Positions 25,675-34,391 are shown, numbered from the stretch's first letter. The stretch: DNA of 64,000 nucleotides from Cognataquiflexum gelatinilyticum (GCF_024813435.1 NZ_JANAEZ010000013.1:1-64000), one strand, 5' to 3'. The notes: generated by a model not told the origin, from the sequence alone. Program-made: numbers and translations.

Positions 25675-26304
25675 CTAAGGGATATCCATAAATTTATGTG
25701 TTTGTAGCGATATTTTCCAATTTGGATTTGATTTTACGTAATCAATCACTTTTTCGGTCATATTTTCTTTTTTGCTCCACTCAGGCTGAAGAAGCTTTTG
25801 GCAGCTAGGTTTTACCTTGGAAGCATGTTCTTCTGCAAACGCAAAATCCGAATTATGATAGGCGATAACTTTCAGTTCATCCGCTTTTTCATAAATACTT
25901 GGGTGCGGTTTTTTAAACTTTTTTGGAGAAAAACACACCCAATCAAAAATCCCAGAAAAAGGATGGGCACCTGAGGTTTCTATATGTATCCTAAATCCAT
26001 TTTCTTTAAGTGCATAAGTCAATGGATATAAATTATACATCAAAGGCTCACCGCCAGTAATCACTACAGTCCGTGAAGGAAACTTCATTGCTTCAGAAAC
26101 GATGGAATCAACGGACCAAAGCGGCCATTTAGCTGCATCCCAGGAATCCTTGACATCACACCAAACACATCCAACATCACAACCTCCTAGCCTTATAAAG
26201 TAGGATGGGCTACCTGAAAAGGTGCCTTCGCCCTGTATGGTATAAAATGCTTCCATAATGGGAAGCCACGTCCCTTCTGAAATATCTACTTTTGAATTTT
26301 TCAT
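25675..26304 (-). CDS. queE: 7-carboxy-7-deazaguanine synthase
   Basis: A 209-residue radical SAM enzyme that converts carboxy-tetrahydropterin to 7-carboxy-7-deazaguanine on the way to queuosine. The cluster cysteines are Cys42, Cys46 and Cys49 (CX3CX2C, as CDVGCVWC), preceded by MEAFYTIQGEGTFSG, typical of QueE, and followed by the SAM-binding VVITGGEP. The size is normal. Other queuosine genes are not adjacent, although a pterin synthase of the same superfamily as QueD lies at 16862-17281. It is cotranscribed with the OmpA-like gene three bases downstream; the functional link, if any, is unknown. Confidence 0.93.
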   Translation of the reverse strand: MKNSKVDISEGTWLPIMEAFYTIQGEGTFSGSPSYFIRLGGCDVGCVWCDVKDSWDAAKWPLWSVDSIVSEAMKFPSRTVVITGGEPLMYNLYPLTYALKENGFRIHIETSGAHPFSGIFDWVCFSPKKFKKPHPSIYEKADELKVIAYHNSDFAFAEEHASKVKPSCQKLLQPEWSKKENMTEKVIDYVKSNPNWKISLQTHKFMDIP

Positions 26305-26361
26305 AATTTTTGATGAAGCGGGTTATTGAACCGCTGATTCTATAAATAATTTTTTGGACTG

Positions 26362-26392
26362 CAAAGGTAGGGTAAAAAAGGTAGAATGCTAA
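26362..26392 (-). promoter_or_regulatory. promoter of queE
   Basis: Minus strand TTAG (26389-26392), 19 nt, then TACCTTTG (26362-26369). The -7 box is a perfect match, the -33 box matches 3 of 4. Confidence 0.5.
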
Positions 26393-26408
26393 AAATTGAG
26401 AGAAGGGG

Positions 26409-26488
26409 GAATTGGAAAATTGAAAGGTTAGAAGATTGAAAGATTATAAAATTGGATTGGAAGGTTCGAAGGTTGGAAGGTTAGAAGC
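26409..26488. repeat. degenerate tandem repeat of ATTGGAAGGTTAGAAG type
   Basis: About 80 bp made of imperfect units such as ATTGAAAGGTTAGAAG, ATTGAAAGATTATAAA and GGAAGGTTCGAAGGTTGGAAGG. It is purine-rich on the plus strand and lies between queE and an acetyltransferase gene. It does not encode a protein. Confidence 0.55.
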
Positions 26489-26505
26489 GTCTAATGTCTA
26501 TTCAC

Positions 26506-26943
26506 TCAAAGAACTTTTTCCATCACAATCCTGTAGTCTTTGACCTCTCCTTTTTTGATCAAATCCACAATCATAAATCCCCTGTTGAGTCCAAAATGGA
26601 TCATTTTTGAAAGCCTGTTTCTCGTTTTGAAAGTCACTTTGACAAATCCATGGGTTTTTGCCCAAGCCTCTTGGCTTTCGGCTAACTTTGTTGCAATACC
26701 TTTTCTCCTGTATTCATCCAACACGCCTCCCATCCAGGAGTAAAATATATCATGTCCATACCGGCGGTATCCGACTTTAAACCCTACAGGTTTGTTACCT
26801 TCAGTTGCAATCAAAATCAGATGAGGGACATCTGAAAGTCTTTCTTCATAAGTTTTTTCAGTATATGGCTGAAAAAACTCAGGTACTTTCTTACTCAGGG
26901 CGATAACTTCCTCAATGGTCCCTTTCCTGATTTTTATTTCCAT
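26506..26943 (-). CDS. GNAT family N-acetyltransferase
   Basis: A 145-residue acetyl-CoA-dependent acetyltransferase. The acetyl-CoA pyrophosphate loop is visible as GVLDEYRRKGIATKLAESQEAWAK (about residues 73-95; R/Q-x-x-G-x-A form as RRKGIA), followed by FVKVTFKTRNRLSKMIHFGLNRGF. The acceptor substrate cannot be told from sequence. Its start overlaps the stop of a second GNAT gene (26943-27398) by one base, so the two form a coupled pair. They are not close copies of each other. Confidence 0.85.
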   Translation of the reverse strand: MEIKIRKGTIEEVIALSKKVPEFFQPYTEKTYEERLSDVPHLILIATEGNKPVGFKVGYRRYGHDIFYSWMGGVLDEYRRKGIATKLAESQEAWAKTHGFVKVTFKTRNRLSKMIHFGLNRGFMIVDLIKKGEVKDYRIVMEKVL

Positions 26944-27398
26944 TACAAATCTATTTCCATTTTGACATCACATCTCCCATACTTTCCGCATTCGGGGGTG
27001 ATGTCTCTGAATCCAAACTTCCGGTAAATATTCAAGGCCGTCTCTAATTTGGAATTAGAGTAAAGAACCACTTTTCTAGCGCCCATCGACCTTGCTTTTT
27101 CTAAAATAGAGGAAGCAAGAAGTTGTCCTACTTTTTTGCCTTGGGCTTTGGGGATGACGGCCATTTTTACCATTTCAAAAATGCCCTCACCTGATTTTGA
27201 CAAACCTACAGTTCCAATAATTTCCTCCCCTTCCTTTGCGAATAGGATCACTCCGCCTTTATTCAAGATCACTTCTTGAGGATTTAGAAGCTGTTCAACA
27301 TCAAATGGTTCAAGGGAAAAATATTTTTCAACCCATTCCTTATTGATTCTTTCAAAATGAGGCTGAAGGTCAGGAGAATAATCAATGATTTGTACCAT
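26943..27398 (-). CDS. GNAT family N-acetyltransferase
   Basis: A 151-residue acetyltransferase. The conserved motif A appears as MVKMAVIPKAQGKKVGQLLASSILEKAR (about residues 78-105, QGKKVG being the acetyl-CoA loop), and motif B as LYSNSKLETALNIYRKFGF. This pattern resembles the MarR-associated/YhhY type of small acetyltransferases. Substrate unknown. First gene of a two-gene unit. Confidence 0.87.
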   Translation of the reverse strand: MVQIIDYSPDLQPHFERINKEWVEKYFSLEPFDVEQLLNPQEVILNKGGVILFAKEGEEIIGTVGLSKSGEGIFEMVKMAVIPKAQGKKVGQLLASSILEKARSMGARKVVLYSNSKLETALNIYRKFGFRDITPECGKYGRCDVKMEIDL

Positions 27399-27449
27399 AA
27401 TTTTTTAAAATAGACTAGGAAGGAGAAAAAAGCTAATTTTCAATTAAAT

Positions 27450-27494
27450 CGGGATAAAAATAAGAAAAGCCTGATAGGTTTCCCAATCAGGCTA
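27450..27494 (-). terminator. terminator of ogt
   Basis: AGCCTGAT (27468-27475) and ATCAGGCT (27486-27493) form a stem, followed on the minus strand by a T-rich run (TTTTCTTATTTTT). Confidence 0.75.
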
Positions 27495-27546
27495 TTAAGA
27501 TTCACTATTTTCAAAATAAAATAAATGATAGCGTTTTGTTCCCAAT

Positions 27547-28032
27547 CTAAAAATTAAGCTGAACCTGTTTTCCGATTTTGTCTTTTTGCTCGAGCTCAAG
27601 CAACTTGGATTTTCTCCAAATCCCGCCTGCATATCCTGTTAACTGCCCGTATTGCCCAACTATTCTGTGGCAAGGCAACATGATCAAAATAGGATTTGCA
27701 CCAACAGCCGTTCCTACAGCCCTTACTGCTTGGGGGTTTCCAAGGTTAATTGCAATCTTTTGATAAGAAACTGTTTGCCCAAATGGGATTTTGTTTACTT
27801 CCATCCATACTTTATGTTGGAAATCAGTACCTCCCAAAGCAACGGGAACATCGAACGTTTTGAGTTTGCCTTGGAAGTATAACCCAAGTTGTATCCAAAC
27901 ATCCATCAATATCCCATCAAAAGAATCATTTGTGGGATCTTCTTCAGTAAATTTAAGACTGACGAGATATCCGTCCCAAACTTCTGCCCTTACATTCCCA
28001 AGAGGAGTCTCCAATACCGCATATTCTCTCAT
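27547..28032 (-). CDS. ogt: methylated-DNA--protein-cysteine methyltransferase
   Basis: A 161-residue suicide DNA repair enzyme that takes the methyl group from O6-methylguanine onto its own cysteine. The active site is Cys121 in LPCHRIVG, with the helix-turn-helix arginine finger region before it (SYQKIAINLGNPQAVRAVGTAVGANP). The N-terminal domain lacks the metal site of Ada, so this is Ogt/MGMT type. It is monocistronic, with its own terminator. A second alkylation-repair gene, tag, is at 35606-36202. Confidence 0.94.
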   Translation of the reverse strand: MREYAVLETPLGNVRAEVWDGYLVSLKFTEEDPTNDSFDGILMDVWIQLGLYFQGKLKTFDVPVALGGTDFQHKVWMEVNKIPFGQTVSYQKIAINLGNPQAVRAVGTAVGANPILIMLPCHRIVGQYGQLTGYAGGIWRKSKLLELEQKDKIGKQVQLNF

Positions 28033-28219
28033 ATTTACTGATCTTTAAAGGTTTGTGTCCACTAGTCAATAAACATTCCCACAATTTAAACTTACAACGA
28101 TTTAAAAACCATTTTGTCTTACAAAACCCTAATTTATTTAAAAAAGAATTGAAATTGTAGAATTAATCTTAGGCATTTAAAGTTTGTAATCAAGCAAAAA
28201 AACGCCTCAAAATCCCAAA

Positions 28220-28924
28220 TCATGCCTTGTCCACAATCATAAGCCGGAACCTCCAAACCTCCCTGATGGATCTGAGGTCCACCTCAAAAGGTTTGAAAAT
28301 GGGGTTAGAAGAACAAAGTAACAGTTTTTCATTTTCCTTTACTTTGTTATAAACGATCTTAAAAGTGATGCCGTCTGAATCTGTCAAAATAACATATTTT
28401 TCACCGTCTTTGATCCGGGTCCAATCATCTACATATTCACACACTATCCAAGCTCCATCAGGAATTGGAAGCATTGAATCTCCATCAATCTGAAATACCC
28501 TGTATTTTTTATCCTGAGACAAAAACGGAAGTGAAAACCTAGGAAGATCACCGATAAATTCAGGATCCGAAAATCCAGCGAGATAGCTCGCCTTTACTTT
28601 TTGGGATACTACTTCTATCAATTCTTTCCCTTCAGCATCAACAGTTGTAGCCAATATCCTAAGATTTTTACCTTTTAAAAAACGGTCAGTATCCAATAAT
28701 TCCCTCAATTTGAATTCTGAAAGTTCCTCGAGATTTTTCTTAAGAAGCAAATCAACAGAAACTCCAAGGTAATCAGCAATTTGCAGCAAAGTTTCCAAAG
28801 GAGGGTTGATGTTTAACTCATATCCCGCAAGCTTGGACCTGCTGATACCAATAGAAGATGCCATCGTCTCTTGGGTGATGGATTTTCTTTTTCTCAAGAT
28901 TTTTATGTTGGCACTCAAATACAT
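28220..28924 (-). CDS. XRE-type regulator with LexA-like S24 peptidase domain
   Basis: A 234-residue repressor. Residues 5-60 are a Cro/CI helix-turn-helix (ITQETMASSIGISRSKLAGYE). The C-terminal half is a LexA/CI-type S24 domain with Ser150 (IDGDSMLP) and Lys189 (ITFKIVY) as the catalytic dyad and a candidate autocleavage site Ala116-Gly117 (YLAGFSDP), 34 residues before the serine as in LexA. It could therefore be a damage-responsive, self-cleaving regulator, but the targets are unknown and no prophage is present. An ATTGTTG repeat lies in its promoter, suggesting autoregulation. Confidence 0.88.
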   Translation of the reverse strand: MYLSANIKILRKRKSITQETMASSIGISRSKLAGYELNINPPLETLLQIADYLGVSVDLLLKKNLEELSEFKLRELLDTDRFLKGKNLRILATTVDAEGKELIEVVSQKVKASYLAGFSDPEFIGDLPRFSLPFLSQDKKYRVFQIDGDSMLPIPDGAWIVCEYVDDWTRIKDGEKYVILTDSDGITFKIVYNKVKENEKLLLCSSNPIFKPFEVDLRSIREVWRFRLMIVDKA

Positions 28925-28964
28925 TTTGGAGGATTTATCTTTAACAATTCCGCGTGATTCTATC

Positions 28965-28998
28965 CAAAATTAATAGTATTGTTGAAATTGTTGTCAAT
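28965..28998 (-). promoter_or_regulatory. candidate promoter/operator of the XRE-S24 gene
   Basis: A -7 box TAATTTTG (minus strand, 28965-28972) is followed upstream by two direct copies of ATTGTTG (plus-strand 28978-28984 and 28987-28993) ending in CAAT. The repeats sit where the RNA polymerase spacer would be, a natural place for autorepression. Inference. Confidence 0.4.
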
Positions 28999-29029
28999 AA
29001 AAAGATGATAATTTAAACAATTTGGTATA

Positions 29030-29062
29030 AAACAAAAAAAGCCCTGCCAAAAGGCAGGGCCT
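29030..29062 (-). terminator. terminator after tRNA-Leu(UAA)
   Basis: GCCCTGCC (29041-29048) pairs with GGCAGGGC (29053-29060) around a short AAAA loop, and on the minus strand is followed by seven T. It ends the tRNA-Gly/tRNA-Leu transcript. Confidence 0.92.
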
Positions 29063-29063
29063 G

Positions 29064-29147
29064 TACCAGGAGCGGGAATCGAACCCGCACGAGATTGCTC
29101 TCACAAGATTTTAAGTCTTGCGTGTCTACCTGTTCCACCATCCCGGC
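29064..29147 (-). tRNA. tRNA-Leu, anticodon UAA
   Basis: An 84-nt class II tRNA on the minus strand. The acceptor strand GCCGGGA pairs with TCCTGGT (two G-U pairs); the anticodon stem CAAGA/TCTTG encloses CTTAAAA (anticodon TAA); a long variable arm and T arm with GGTTCGATTCC follow. CCA is not encoded. Confidence 0.95.
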
Positions 29148-29216
29148 ATTCTCTAACTTTATTAGAGATTTTGAAATTCCTGAAAACAACAAAGCCCTTC
29201 TACAAGGGCCTTTTTG

Positions 29217-29289
<73 letters not shown>

Positions 29290-29340
29290 ATTATCTTACT
29301 TGACCGACCAAAAACCTTACGCCTTTGTCTTTTGTGAGTG

Positions 29341-29371
29341 CAAATGTAAAGCAGTTTTCTAAAATAGCAAA
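29341..29371 (-). promoter_or_regulatory. promoter of the tRNA-Gly/tRNA-Leu transcript
   Basis: Minus strand TTTG (29368-29371), exactly 19 nt, then TACATTTG (29341-29348): a perfect Bacteroidota promoter. Predicted start near 29334, about 45 nt before tRNA-Gly. Confidence 0.85.
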
Positions 29372-29436
29372 AGCTGTACGTTAAAAAATTTCATTTTCAT
29401 TGTCATCCCATACCTCAAAAATTGATAATCAGGCAT

Positions 29437-30237
29437 TTATTTAATTTTATTGGAGATAAGAATTTTCATTAAATCATTGGAATTCTTTGCACCAAGTTTT
29501 TTCAATATTTTTTTCCGGTGGGTAAAGACTGTATTTTTTGAAATAAACATCCTGTCTGCAATTTCTTGCGAATTCAATCCTTCCAATAATAAAAGAGAAA
29601 CTTCTTTTTCTTTTTTTGAAAGAAGAAGGTCAGGGCTTGGAGTTTTGGCTTTTTCATGGGTTACTTTTTCACCGTTTTCTTTGATATAAGAATAGCTCCA
29701 ATCATAGCCAATCAAATGTTCATTGTTGGTAATATGAAGCCCAATGTGAAGGTCAAAAATAAAGTTTCCGTTTATATCTATCAGGTAAGGTTTCGCTTTT
29801 GTAAAAAACCAGATTTCTTTTTTGGTGATTTTATGTAACCAACGGAGGGTATAGGACAATTCAAAAGTCTTTTTCTCAACGATACTGGCCTTCTGAAATG
29901 CCTCCAAAAATCTGTTATTGAAGGCTACATGTTCCTTTGCGTCTCCCGGATGCAATGCAGAAATCACTCCAGCAAGGCCATTAGCTCTCAAAAAATCAGC
30001 AGAATGCCCACTGATTTGTTCTATATTTTCTGTGAAAAAAGGCAAACTCATATCTCGGTAGTCAAAACAACCGATTATAATCCCCTCTTTCATTCCGAGA
30101 CTGAGGCTTATCTTTTCAAGATCTTTCAGCAACTCTTTCTCATCGGGGTGAGGAATAAACTCTCTGTCATTTTTATAGGAAAAAAATTCCGATAATTTAT
30201 TCTGATTTCTTAATTCATCCAACAATGAAACATCCAT
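29437..30237 (-). CDS. LuxR-type helix-turn-helix regulator with PAS-like N-terminus
   Basis: A 266-residue regulator. The last 65 residues are a LuxR/GerE DNA-binding domain (LSKKEKEVSLLLLEGLNSQEIADRMFISKNTVFTHRKKILKKLGA). The first 200 residues look like a PAS-type sensor (FFTENIEQISGHSADFLRANGLAGVISALHPGDAKEHV, then an LHIGLHIT strand) without a receiver domain, so it is not a classical response regulator. The signal and targets are unknown. It lies between mutS and the tRNA pair, on its own. Confidence 0.85.
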   Translation of the reverse strand: MDVSLLDELRNQNKLSEFFSYKNDREFIPHPDEKELLKDLEKISLSLGMKEGIIIGCFDYRDMSLPFFTENIEQISGHSADFLRANGLAGVISALHPGDAKEHVAFNNRFLEAFQKASIVEKKTFELSYTLRWLHKITKKEIWFFTKAKPYLIDINGNFIFDLHIGLHITNNEHLIGYDWSYSYIKENGEKVTHEKAKTPSPDLLLSKKEKEVSLLLLEGLNSQEIADRMFISKNTVFTHRKKILKKLGAKNSNDLMKILISNKIK

Positions 30238-30302
30238 AGACCCAAACGCAAAAGCTATCAGTTTAAAATTTTACCTTTAATTTACAAAATTCCGATTAAG
30301 TT

Positions 30303-32915
30303 TCAATTTCCTAATTTTTTCTTGATTTCATTCAGTTTGATCAAAGCCTCTATAGGAGATATCGTATTGATATCTATTGCCGAAAGTATTTCCTGAGCCT
30401 CTTTGAATTTGGGATCTGCGTCGAATAGACTCAATTGATAATTGCTTTTTGGCATGTCTTTGATCCTATCCTTGGGTGCATTCATCTCTTTGTCCTTTTC
30501 CAAATGTCCCATGATTTCAGAAGCTCTCAAAACAATAGGATTTGGCATCCCTGCCATTTGGGCGACGTGTATTCCAAAGCTATGTTCGCTCCCACCTTCC
30601 TTTAATTTGCGCATAAAGATGACTTTGTTTCCGACTTCCTTGACGGACACATTGAAGTTTTTGATTTTTGGAAAGTCCTCCGCCAACTGATTCAATTCAT
30701 GATAATGGGTAGCGAAAAGGGTTTTTGTACGGAACTTTGGGTGATTATGCAAAAACTCTACGATCGACCATGCTATGGAAATCCCATCATATGTGGAAGT
30801 CCCACGGCCTATTTCATCCATCAATACGAGACTTCTATCGGATAGGTTATTCAAAATACTTGCCGTTTCGGTCATTTCAACCATAAAAGTTGATTCTCCC
30901 TTAGACAAATTATCAGAAGCTCCCACTCTAGTAAACACTTTGTCTATAATCCCTATCCTTGCATAGGATGCAGGAACGAAGCTTCCCATCTGGGCCATCA
31001 ATACGATCAATGCTGTCTGCCGGAGTAAGGCGGATTTACCTGCCATATTCGGACCTGTAATGATGATGATCTGTTGGCTTTCATTGTCTAGGTAAATGTC
31101 ATTGGGGACATACTCTTCCCCTACAGGAAGCTGACTTTCTATTACGGGATGTCTTCCGTCTTTGATTTCGAGCGAATCTGTTTCTGCGATTTTGGGTCTG
31201 CAATAATTGTTTTTTTTGGCTACAACAGAGAATGAAAGTAAGCAGTCTACTGTGGCAAGAATCCTTGCATTTTGTTGGATCTGAGAGACATATTCTGAAG
31301 CGTCGAGTACAAGGGCCTGAAAATACTTCTGCTCGATGGCAAGCATCCTATCTTCAGCATTCAGTATTTTTTCTTCATATTCTTTCAGTTCTGGAGTAAT
31401 ATATCTTTCTGCATTGACCAAAGTTTGCTTTCTGATCCACTCTTGGGGAACCTTGTCTTTGTGTGCGTTGGTAACCTCTAAGTAATATCCGAATACCTTA
31501 TTGAAAGCCACTTTCAGTGAAGAGATTCCTGTCCTTTGGGTTTCCCTTTGCTGAAGCGCCACCAGATAATCTTTACCGGTATTGGCTAGATTCCTGTATT
31601 CATCCAACTCATCATCCACACCCGACTTGAGGATTCCGCCTTGATGTATCAGCATTGGTGCATCTTCCTGAAGTTCCCTTTCAATTTTCTCCAATAAAAA
31701 CTCACATGAACTGATCTGATCAGAAAGTTTTTTGAGTGAACTGTTTTTGGATTCCTTCAGGATATCTTTGATAGGCAAGGTATTTTTCAAAGCTCTTTTC
31801 AACTGATTCATTTCCCTGGGATTGATCCTCCCTACAGCAACTTTTGAAATTAGCCTTTCCAAATCCCCTATATGCTTCAGATGGGCTAAAATCTCCTCGG
31901 ACAAGTCAGGGGATTCAAAAAAGTAATCCACCACTTTCAGTCTTTCTTCTATAGGCTCTTTTTCTTTAAGAGGCAAGACCATCCATTTTTTCATCATTCT
32001 GGACCCCATCGGGGTAATGGTCTGATCGAGGATATTGATAAGAGGAACACCGCCATCCTGTTGGGAATAGACGAGCTCTAAGTTGCGGATGGTAAACTTA
32101 TCCAACCACACATATTTTTCCTCAGCAATCCTCGAGATAGAAGAGATGTGTTTGACCTCTTTGTGTTCTGTCTCCTCTAGGTAATACAATATTGAACCCG
32201 CCGAGATGATTCCATGCTCTAGGGTTTCAATTCCGAAACCCTTCAGATTGGCTGTACCAAAATGCTCTGTCAGCTTACCATAGGTATAATCCAACTGAAA
32301 AACCCAATCTTCACAGTGAAAGGTAGTAAACTGGTCTTTGAGGATCTCTTGGGCTTTCGCCCTTGCCGCTTTGGAATAAATCACCTCAGATGGGCTGAAG
32401 CTTTGCAAAAGCTTTTCGATATAGGATTGCGAACCTTCCGAGCACATGAACTCTCCTGTGGAAAGGTCCAAAAAAGATATTCCTAAGGTTTCTTTTCCAA
32501 AATAGACAGAAGCCAGGTAATTGTTTTTTCTTTTGTCAAGAACATTGTCATTGAAAGAAAGGCCGGGAGTAACAAGTTCGGTCACTCCCCTTTTGACTAT
32601 TCCTTTGACGTCTTTGGGATCTTCGAGCTGGTCGCAGATTGCAACTCTATTGCCAGCTCTGACCAATTTGGGCAGATAGGTGTCGAGCGAATGGTGCGGA
32701 AAACCTGCCAATTCAATATGTGAAGCCGCACCGTTTGCCCTTTTTGTCAAAACTATGTCCAATACCTTGCTTGCTTTGATGGCGTCTTCCCCGAAAGTTT
32801 CATAAAAATCCCCTACTCTAAAAAGAAGTAAAGCACCGGGATGCTTCGCCTTGATGGCATTGTATTGTTTCATCAAAGGGGTTTCTTTCACTTCATTATC
32901 CCTCTCCTTGGCCAT
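30303..32915 (-). CDS. mutS: DNA mismatch repair protein MutS
   Basis: An 870-residue mismatch-recognition ATPase. The mismatch-binding domain carries the Phe-x-Glu motif (RVGDFYETFGEDA, about residues 33-45). The connector, lever and clamp regions follow, and the ATPase has Walker A GPNMAGKSALLRQ, Walker B SLVLMDEIGRGTSTYDG and the ATHYHEL signature. The C-terminus ends in a short helical segment (SPIEALIKLNEIKKKLG) used for dimer or tetramer contacts. Full length, MutS1 type. It is divergent from a TrmH-family gene with an 85-bp gap. Confidence 0.97.
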   Translation of the reverse strand: MAKERDNEVKETPLMKQYNAIKAKHPGALLLFRVGDFYETFGEDAIKASKVLDIVLTKRANGAASHIELAGFPHHSLDTYLPKLVRAGNRVAICDQLEDPKDVKGIVKRGVTELVTPGLSFNDNVLDKRKNNYLASVYFGKETLGISFLDLSTGEFMCSEGSQSYIEKLLQSFSPSEVIYSKAARAKAQEILKDQFTTFHCEDWVFQLDYTYGKLTEHFGTANLKGFGIETLEHGIISAGSILYYLEETEHKEVKHISSISRIAEEKYVWLDKFTIRNLELVYSQQDGGVPLINILDQTITPMGSRMMKKWMVLPLKEKEPIEERLKVVDYFFESPDLSEEILAHLKHIGDLERLISKVAVGRINPREMNQLKRALKNTLPIKDILKESKNSSLKKLSDQISSCEFLLEKIERELQEDAPMLIHQGGILKSGVDDELDEYRNLANTGKDYLVALQQRETQRTGISSLKVAFNKVFGYYLEVTNAHKDKVPQEWIRKQTLVNAERYITPELKEYEEKILNAEDRMLAIEQKYFQALVLDASEYVSQIQQNARILATVDCLLSFSVVAKKNNYCRPKIAETDSLEIKDGRHPVIESQLPVGEEYVPNDIYLDNESQQIIIITGPNMAGKSALLRQTALIVLMAQMGSFVPASYARIGIIDKVFTRVGASDNLSKGESTFMVEMTETASILNNLSDRSLVLMDEIGRGTSTYDGISIAWSIVEFLHNHPKFRTKTLFATHYHELNQLAEDFPKIKNFNVSVKEVGNKVIFMRKLKEGGSEHSFGIHVAQMAGMPNPIVLRASEIMGHLEKDKEMNAPKDRIKDMPKSNYQLSLFDADPKFKEAQEILSAIDINTISPIEALIKLNEIKKKLGN

Positions 32916-33000
32916 ATAGTCCCTGATTTGATTCTTTATGTTACTTTTGAAAATTAATAAAAGCTGAAATTAAAAGATATCAAAAGGGAAACAAAACCGC

Positions 33001-33540
33001 ATGAGAAAATTAAACATGGAAGAACTCAACCGCCTGTCGGTTGAGGAGTTTAAAGGGGTGGGAAAATCTCCGATTGTAGTCGTATTGGATAATGTGAGGA
33101 GCCTCAACAATGTTGGGTCTGCATTTAGAACAGCCGACGCTTTTCTCGTGGAAAAAATATACCTATGCGGCATTACCGGAACCCCTCCCCACAAAGACAT
33201 CCAAAAGACTGCTCTTGGGGCAACAGAATCGGTAGATTGGGAATATTCTGATTCAACAACAAACACGATTCAAAAATTAAAGGAGAATGGTTACATTATT
33301 TGTTCATTGGAACAGGTAGACCAAAGTATCATGCTTCATGAATTTCAACCCAATCCCGATTCAAAATATGCCTTGGTCTTTGGGAACGAGGTTTTTGGCG
33401 TAGAGGATGAAATCATTGAATTATCCGATCATGTCATAGAAATCCCCCAGCTTGGAACAAAACATTCCCTCAATATCTCAGTCACAATGGGAATTTCCAT
33501 TTGGGATTTTGTTGTAAAAATGAAAATATTAAAAAAATGA
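33001..33540 (+). CDS. TrmH/SpoU family RNA methyltransferase
   Basis: A 179-residue SPOUT-fold 2'-O-methyltransferase. The three family motifs are present: VVLDNVRSLNNVGSAFRTADAF (motif 1, about residues 27-48), YALVFGNEVFGVEDEII (motif 2, about 124-140) and IEIPQLGTKHSLNISVTMGISIWDF (motif 3). It lacks the N-terminal substrate-binding extension of RlmB, so it resembles the small TrmH/TrmL-like group; the target nucleotide cannot be told. A terminator follows directly. Confidence 0.9.
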   Translation: MRKLNMEELNRLSVEEFKGVGKSPIVVVLDNVRSLNNVGSAFRTADAFLVEKIYLCGITGTPPHKDIQKTALGATESVDWEYSDSTTNTIQKLKENGYIICSLEQVDQSIMLHEFQPNPDSKYALVFGNEVFGVEDEIIELSDHVIEIPQLGTKHSLNISVTMGISIWDFVVKMKILKK

Positions 33541-33544
33541 GGAC

Positions 33545-33580
33545 AAAAAAAAAGAGACTTTGTCAGTCTCTTTTTTATTT
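33545..33580 (+). terminator. bidirectional terminator between trmH-like gene and 33601 gene
   Basis: AAGAGACT (33552-33559) pairs with AGTCTCTT (33565-33572). It has a T run on the plus strand and an A run on the other side, so it should serve both convergent genes. Confidence 0.85.
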
Positions 33581-33600
33581 CATTTATATTGAAATTTGCA

Positions 33601-33945
33601 TTAATCTTCTTTGAATCTGTCTACAATGTAAAGGAATAGGTTAAATGACAGTGTAGAAATCTCTTCCTTTTTAGCATCCTTCTCACCACCCTGTTTGAAT
33701 AATGGGTTTTCCTTTTTCAGAGTAGTTGATGCAGCAGGCTTATTTTCTTTTATAGCGCTAGCACTATTTCGCTGGGCATTTTCTTGTCTCGGTTCTAAAG
33801 TGGAAGATTCAGAACTTTCATATTGAGTACTTGACTCATTGTTGTTCCTAGGCAAATCAGGAAAATTTCTTTCTCTTTCAGATTGTGCAAAAGAAATAAA
33901 GCTCACAAATACTCCTAGAAATAAGGTGAGTTGAAGCTTTTTCAT
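33601..33945 (-). CDS. small secreted protein of unknown function
   Basis: About 114 residues. A signal peptide (MKKLQLTLFLGVFVSFISFAQ) precedes a low-complexity Ser/Asn/Glu-rich stretch and a more regular C-terminus (ENPLFKQGGEKDAKKEE, then STLSFNLFLYIVDRFKED). I do not recognise a domain. I start at ATG 33945; ATG 33951 and 33978 are also in frame but give poorer signal peptides. It has a full promoter at 34032-34062 and a terminator, so it is a real gene. The conserved-looking C-terminus and disordered centre suggest a periplasmic or surface-associated role, which is inference. Confidence 0.7.
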   Translation of the reverse strand: MKKLQLTLFLGVFVSFISFAQSERERNFPDLPRNNNESSTQYESSESSTLEPRQENAQRNSASAIKENKPAASTTLKKENPLFKQGGEKDAKKEEISTLSFNLFLYIVDRFKED

Positions 33946-34031
33946 TCCCATTGAAGAAATTTTTGATACTTGCAACATTTATGATGGAGGTTTGAGTAGA
34001 TTTAGAACTCCCTTCAGTAGAAGAAAGTTTC

Positions 34032-34062
34032 CAAATATAGAAAAAATCTTATTCAATGCAAA
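34032..34062 (-). promoter_or_regulatory. promoter of the small secreted protein gene
   Basis: Minus strand TTTG (34059-34062), 19 nt, TATATTTG (34032-34039): a perfect match. The -33 box overlaps the first codons of the divergent csaA-like gene. Confidence 0.75.
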
Positions 34063-34391
34063 CGATTGACTTCACCGAATTTCAAAGAATTGACCTTCGA
34101 ATAGGTACAATTATCAGAGCGGAGGTATTTGCAAAAACGAAGAAACCTGCTTACAAAATTTGGGTAGATTTGGGAACTCTAGGCATCAAGAAGTCATCTG
34201 CTCAAATCACATTCCATTACAAGCCTGAAGACCTTTTGGGTAGACAGGTACTTTGTGTATGTAACTTCCCTCCAAAACAAATCGCAGATTTCATGTCTGA
34301 GGTATTGGTAACAGGATTTGATGACGGAAGCGGGCAGATTGTTTTGGCATCTGTAGACAAAAATGTCCCTAACGGATCAAAATTATATTAA
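34056..34391 (+). CDS. csaA: CsaA-like tRNA-binding domain protein
   Basis: A 111-residue single OB-fold domain of the tRNA-binding type found in CsaA and at the C-terminus of MetRS. Key stretches are FQRIDLRIGTIIRAEVF, KPAYKIWVDLG, KKSSAQITFHY, VCNFPPKQIADFMSEVLVTG and a C-terminal VPNGSKLY, all matching CsaA. CsaA is reported to have chaperone-like activity in Bacillus; the true role here is likely RNA binding. It converges with the Rieske gene nine bases away. Confidence 0.92.
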   Translation: MQTIDFTEFQRIDLRIGTIIRAEVFAKTKKPAYKIWVDLGTLGIKKSSAQITFHYKPEDLLGRQVLCVCNFPPKQIADFMSEVLVTGFDDGSGQIVLASVDKNVPNGSKLY

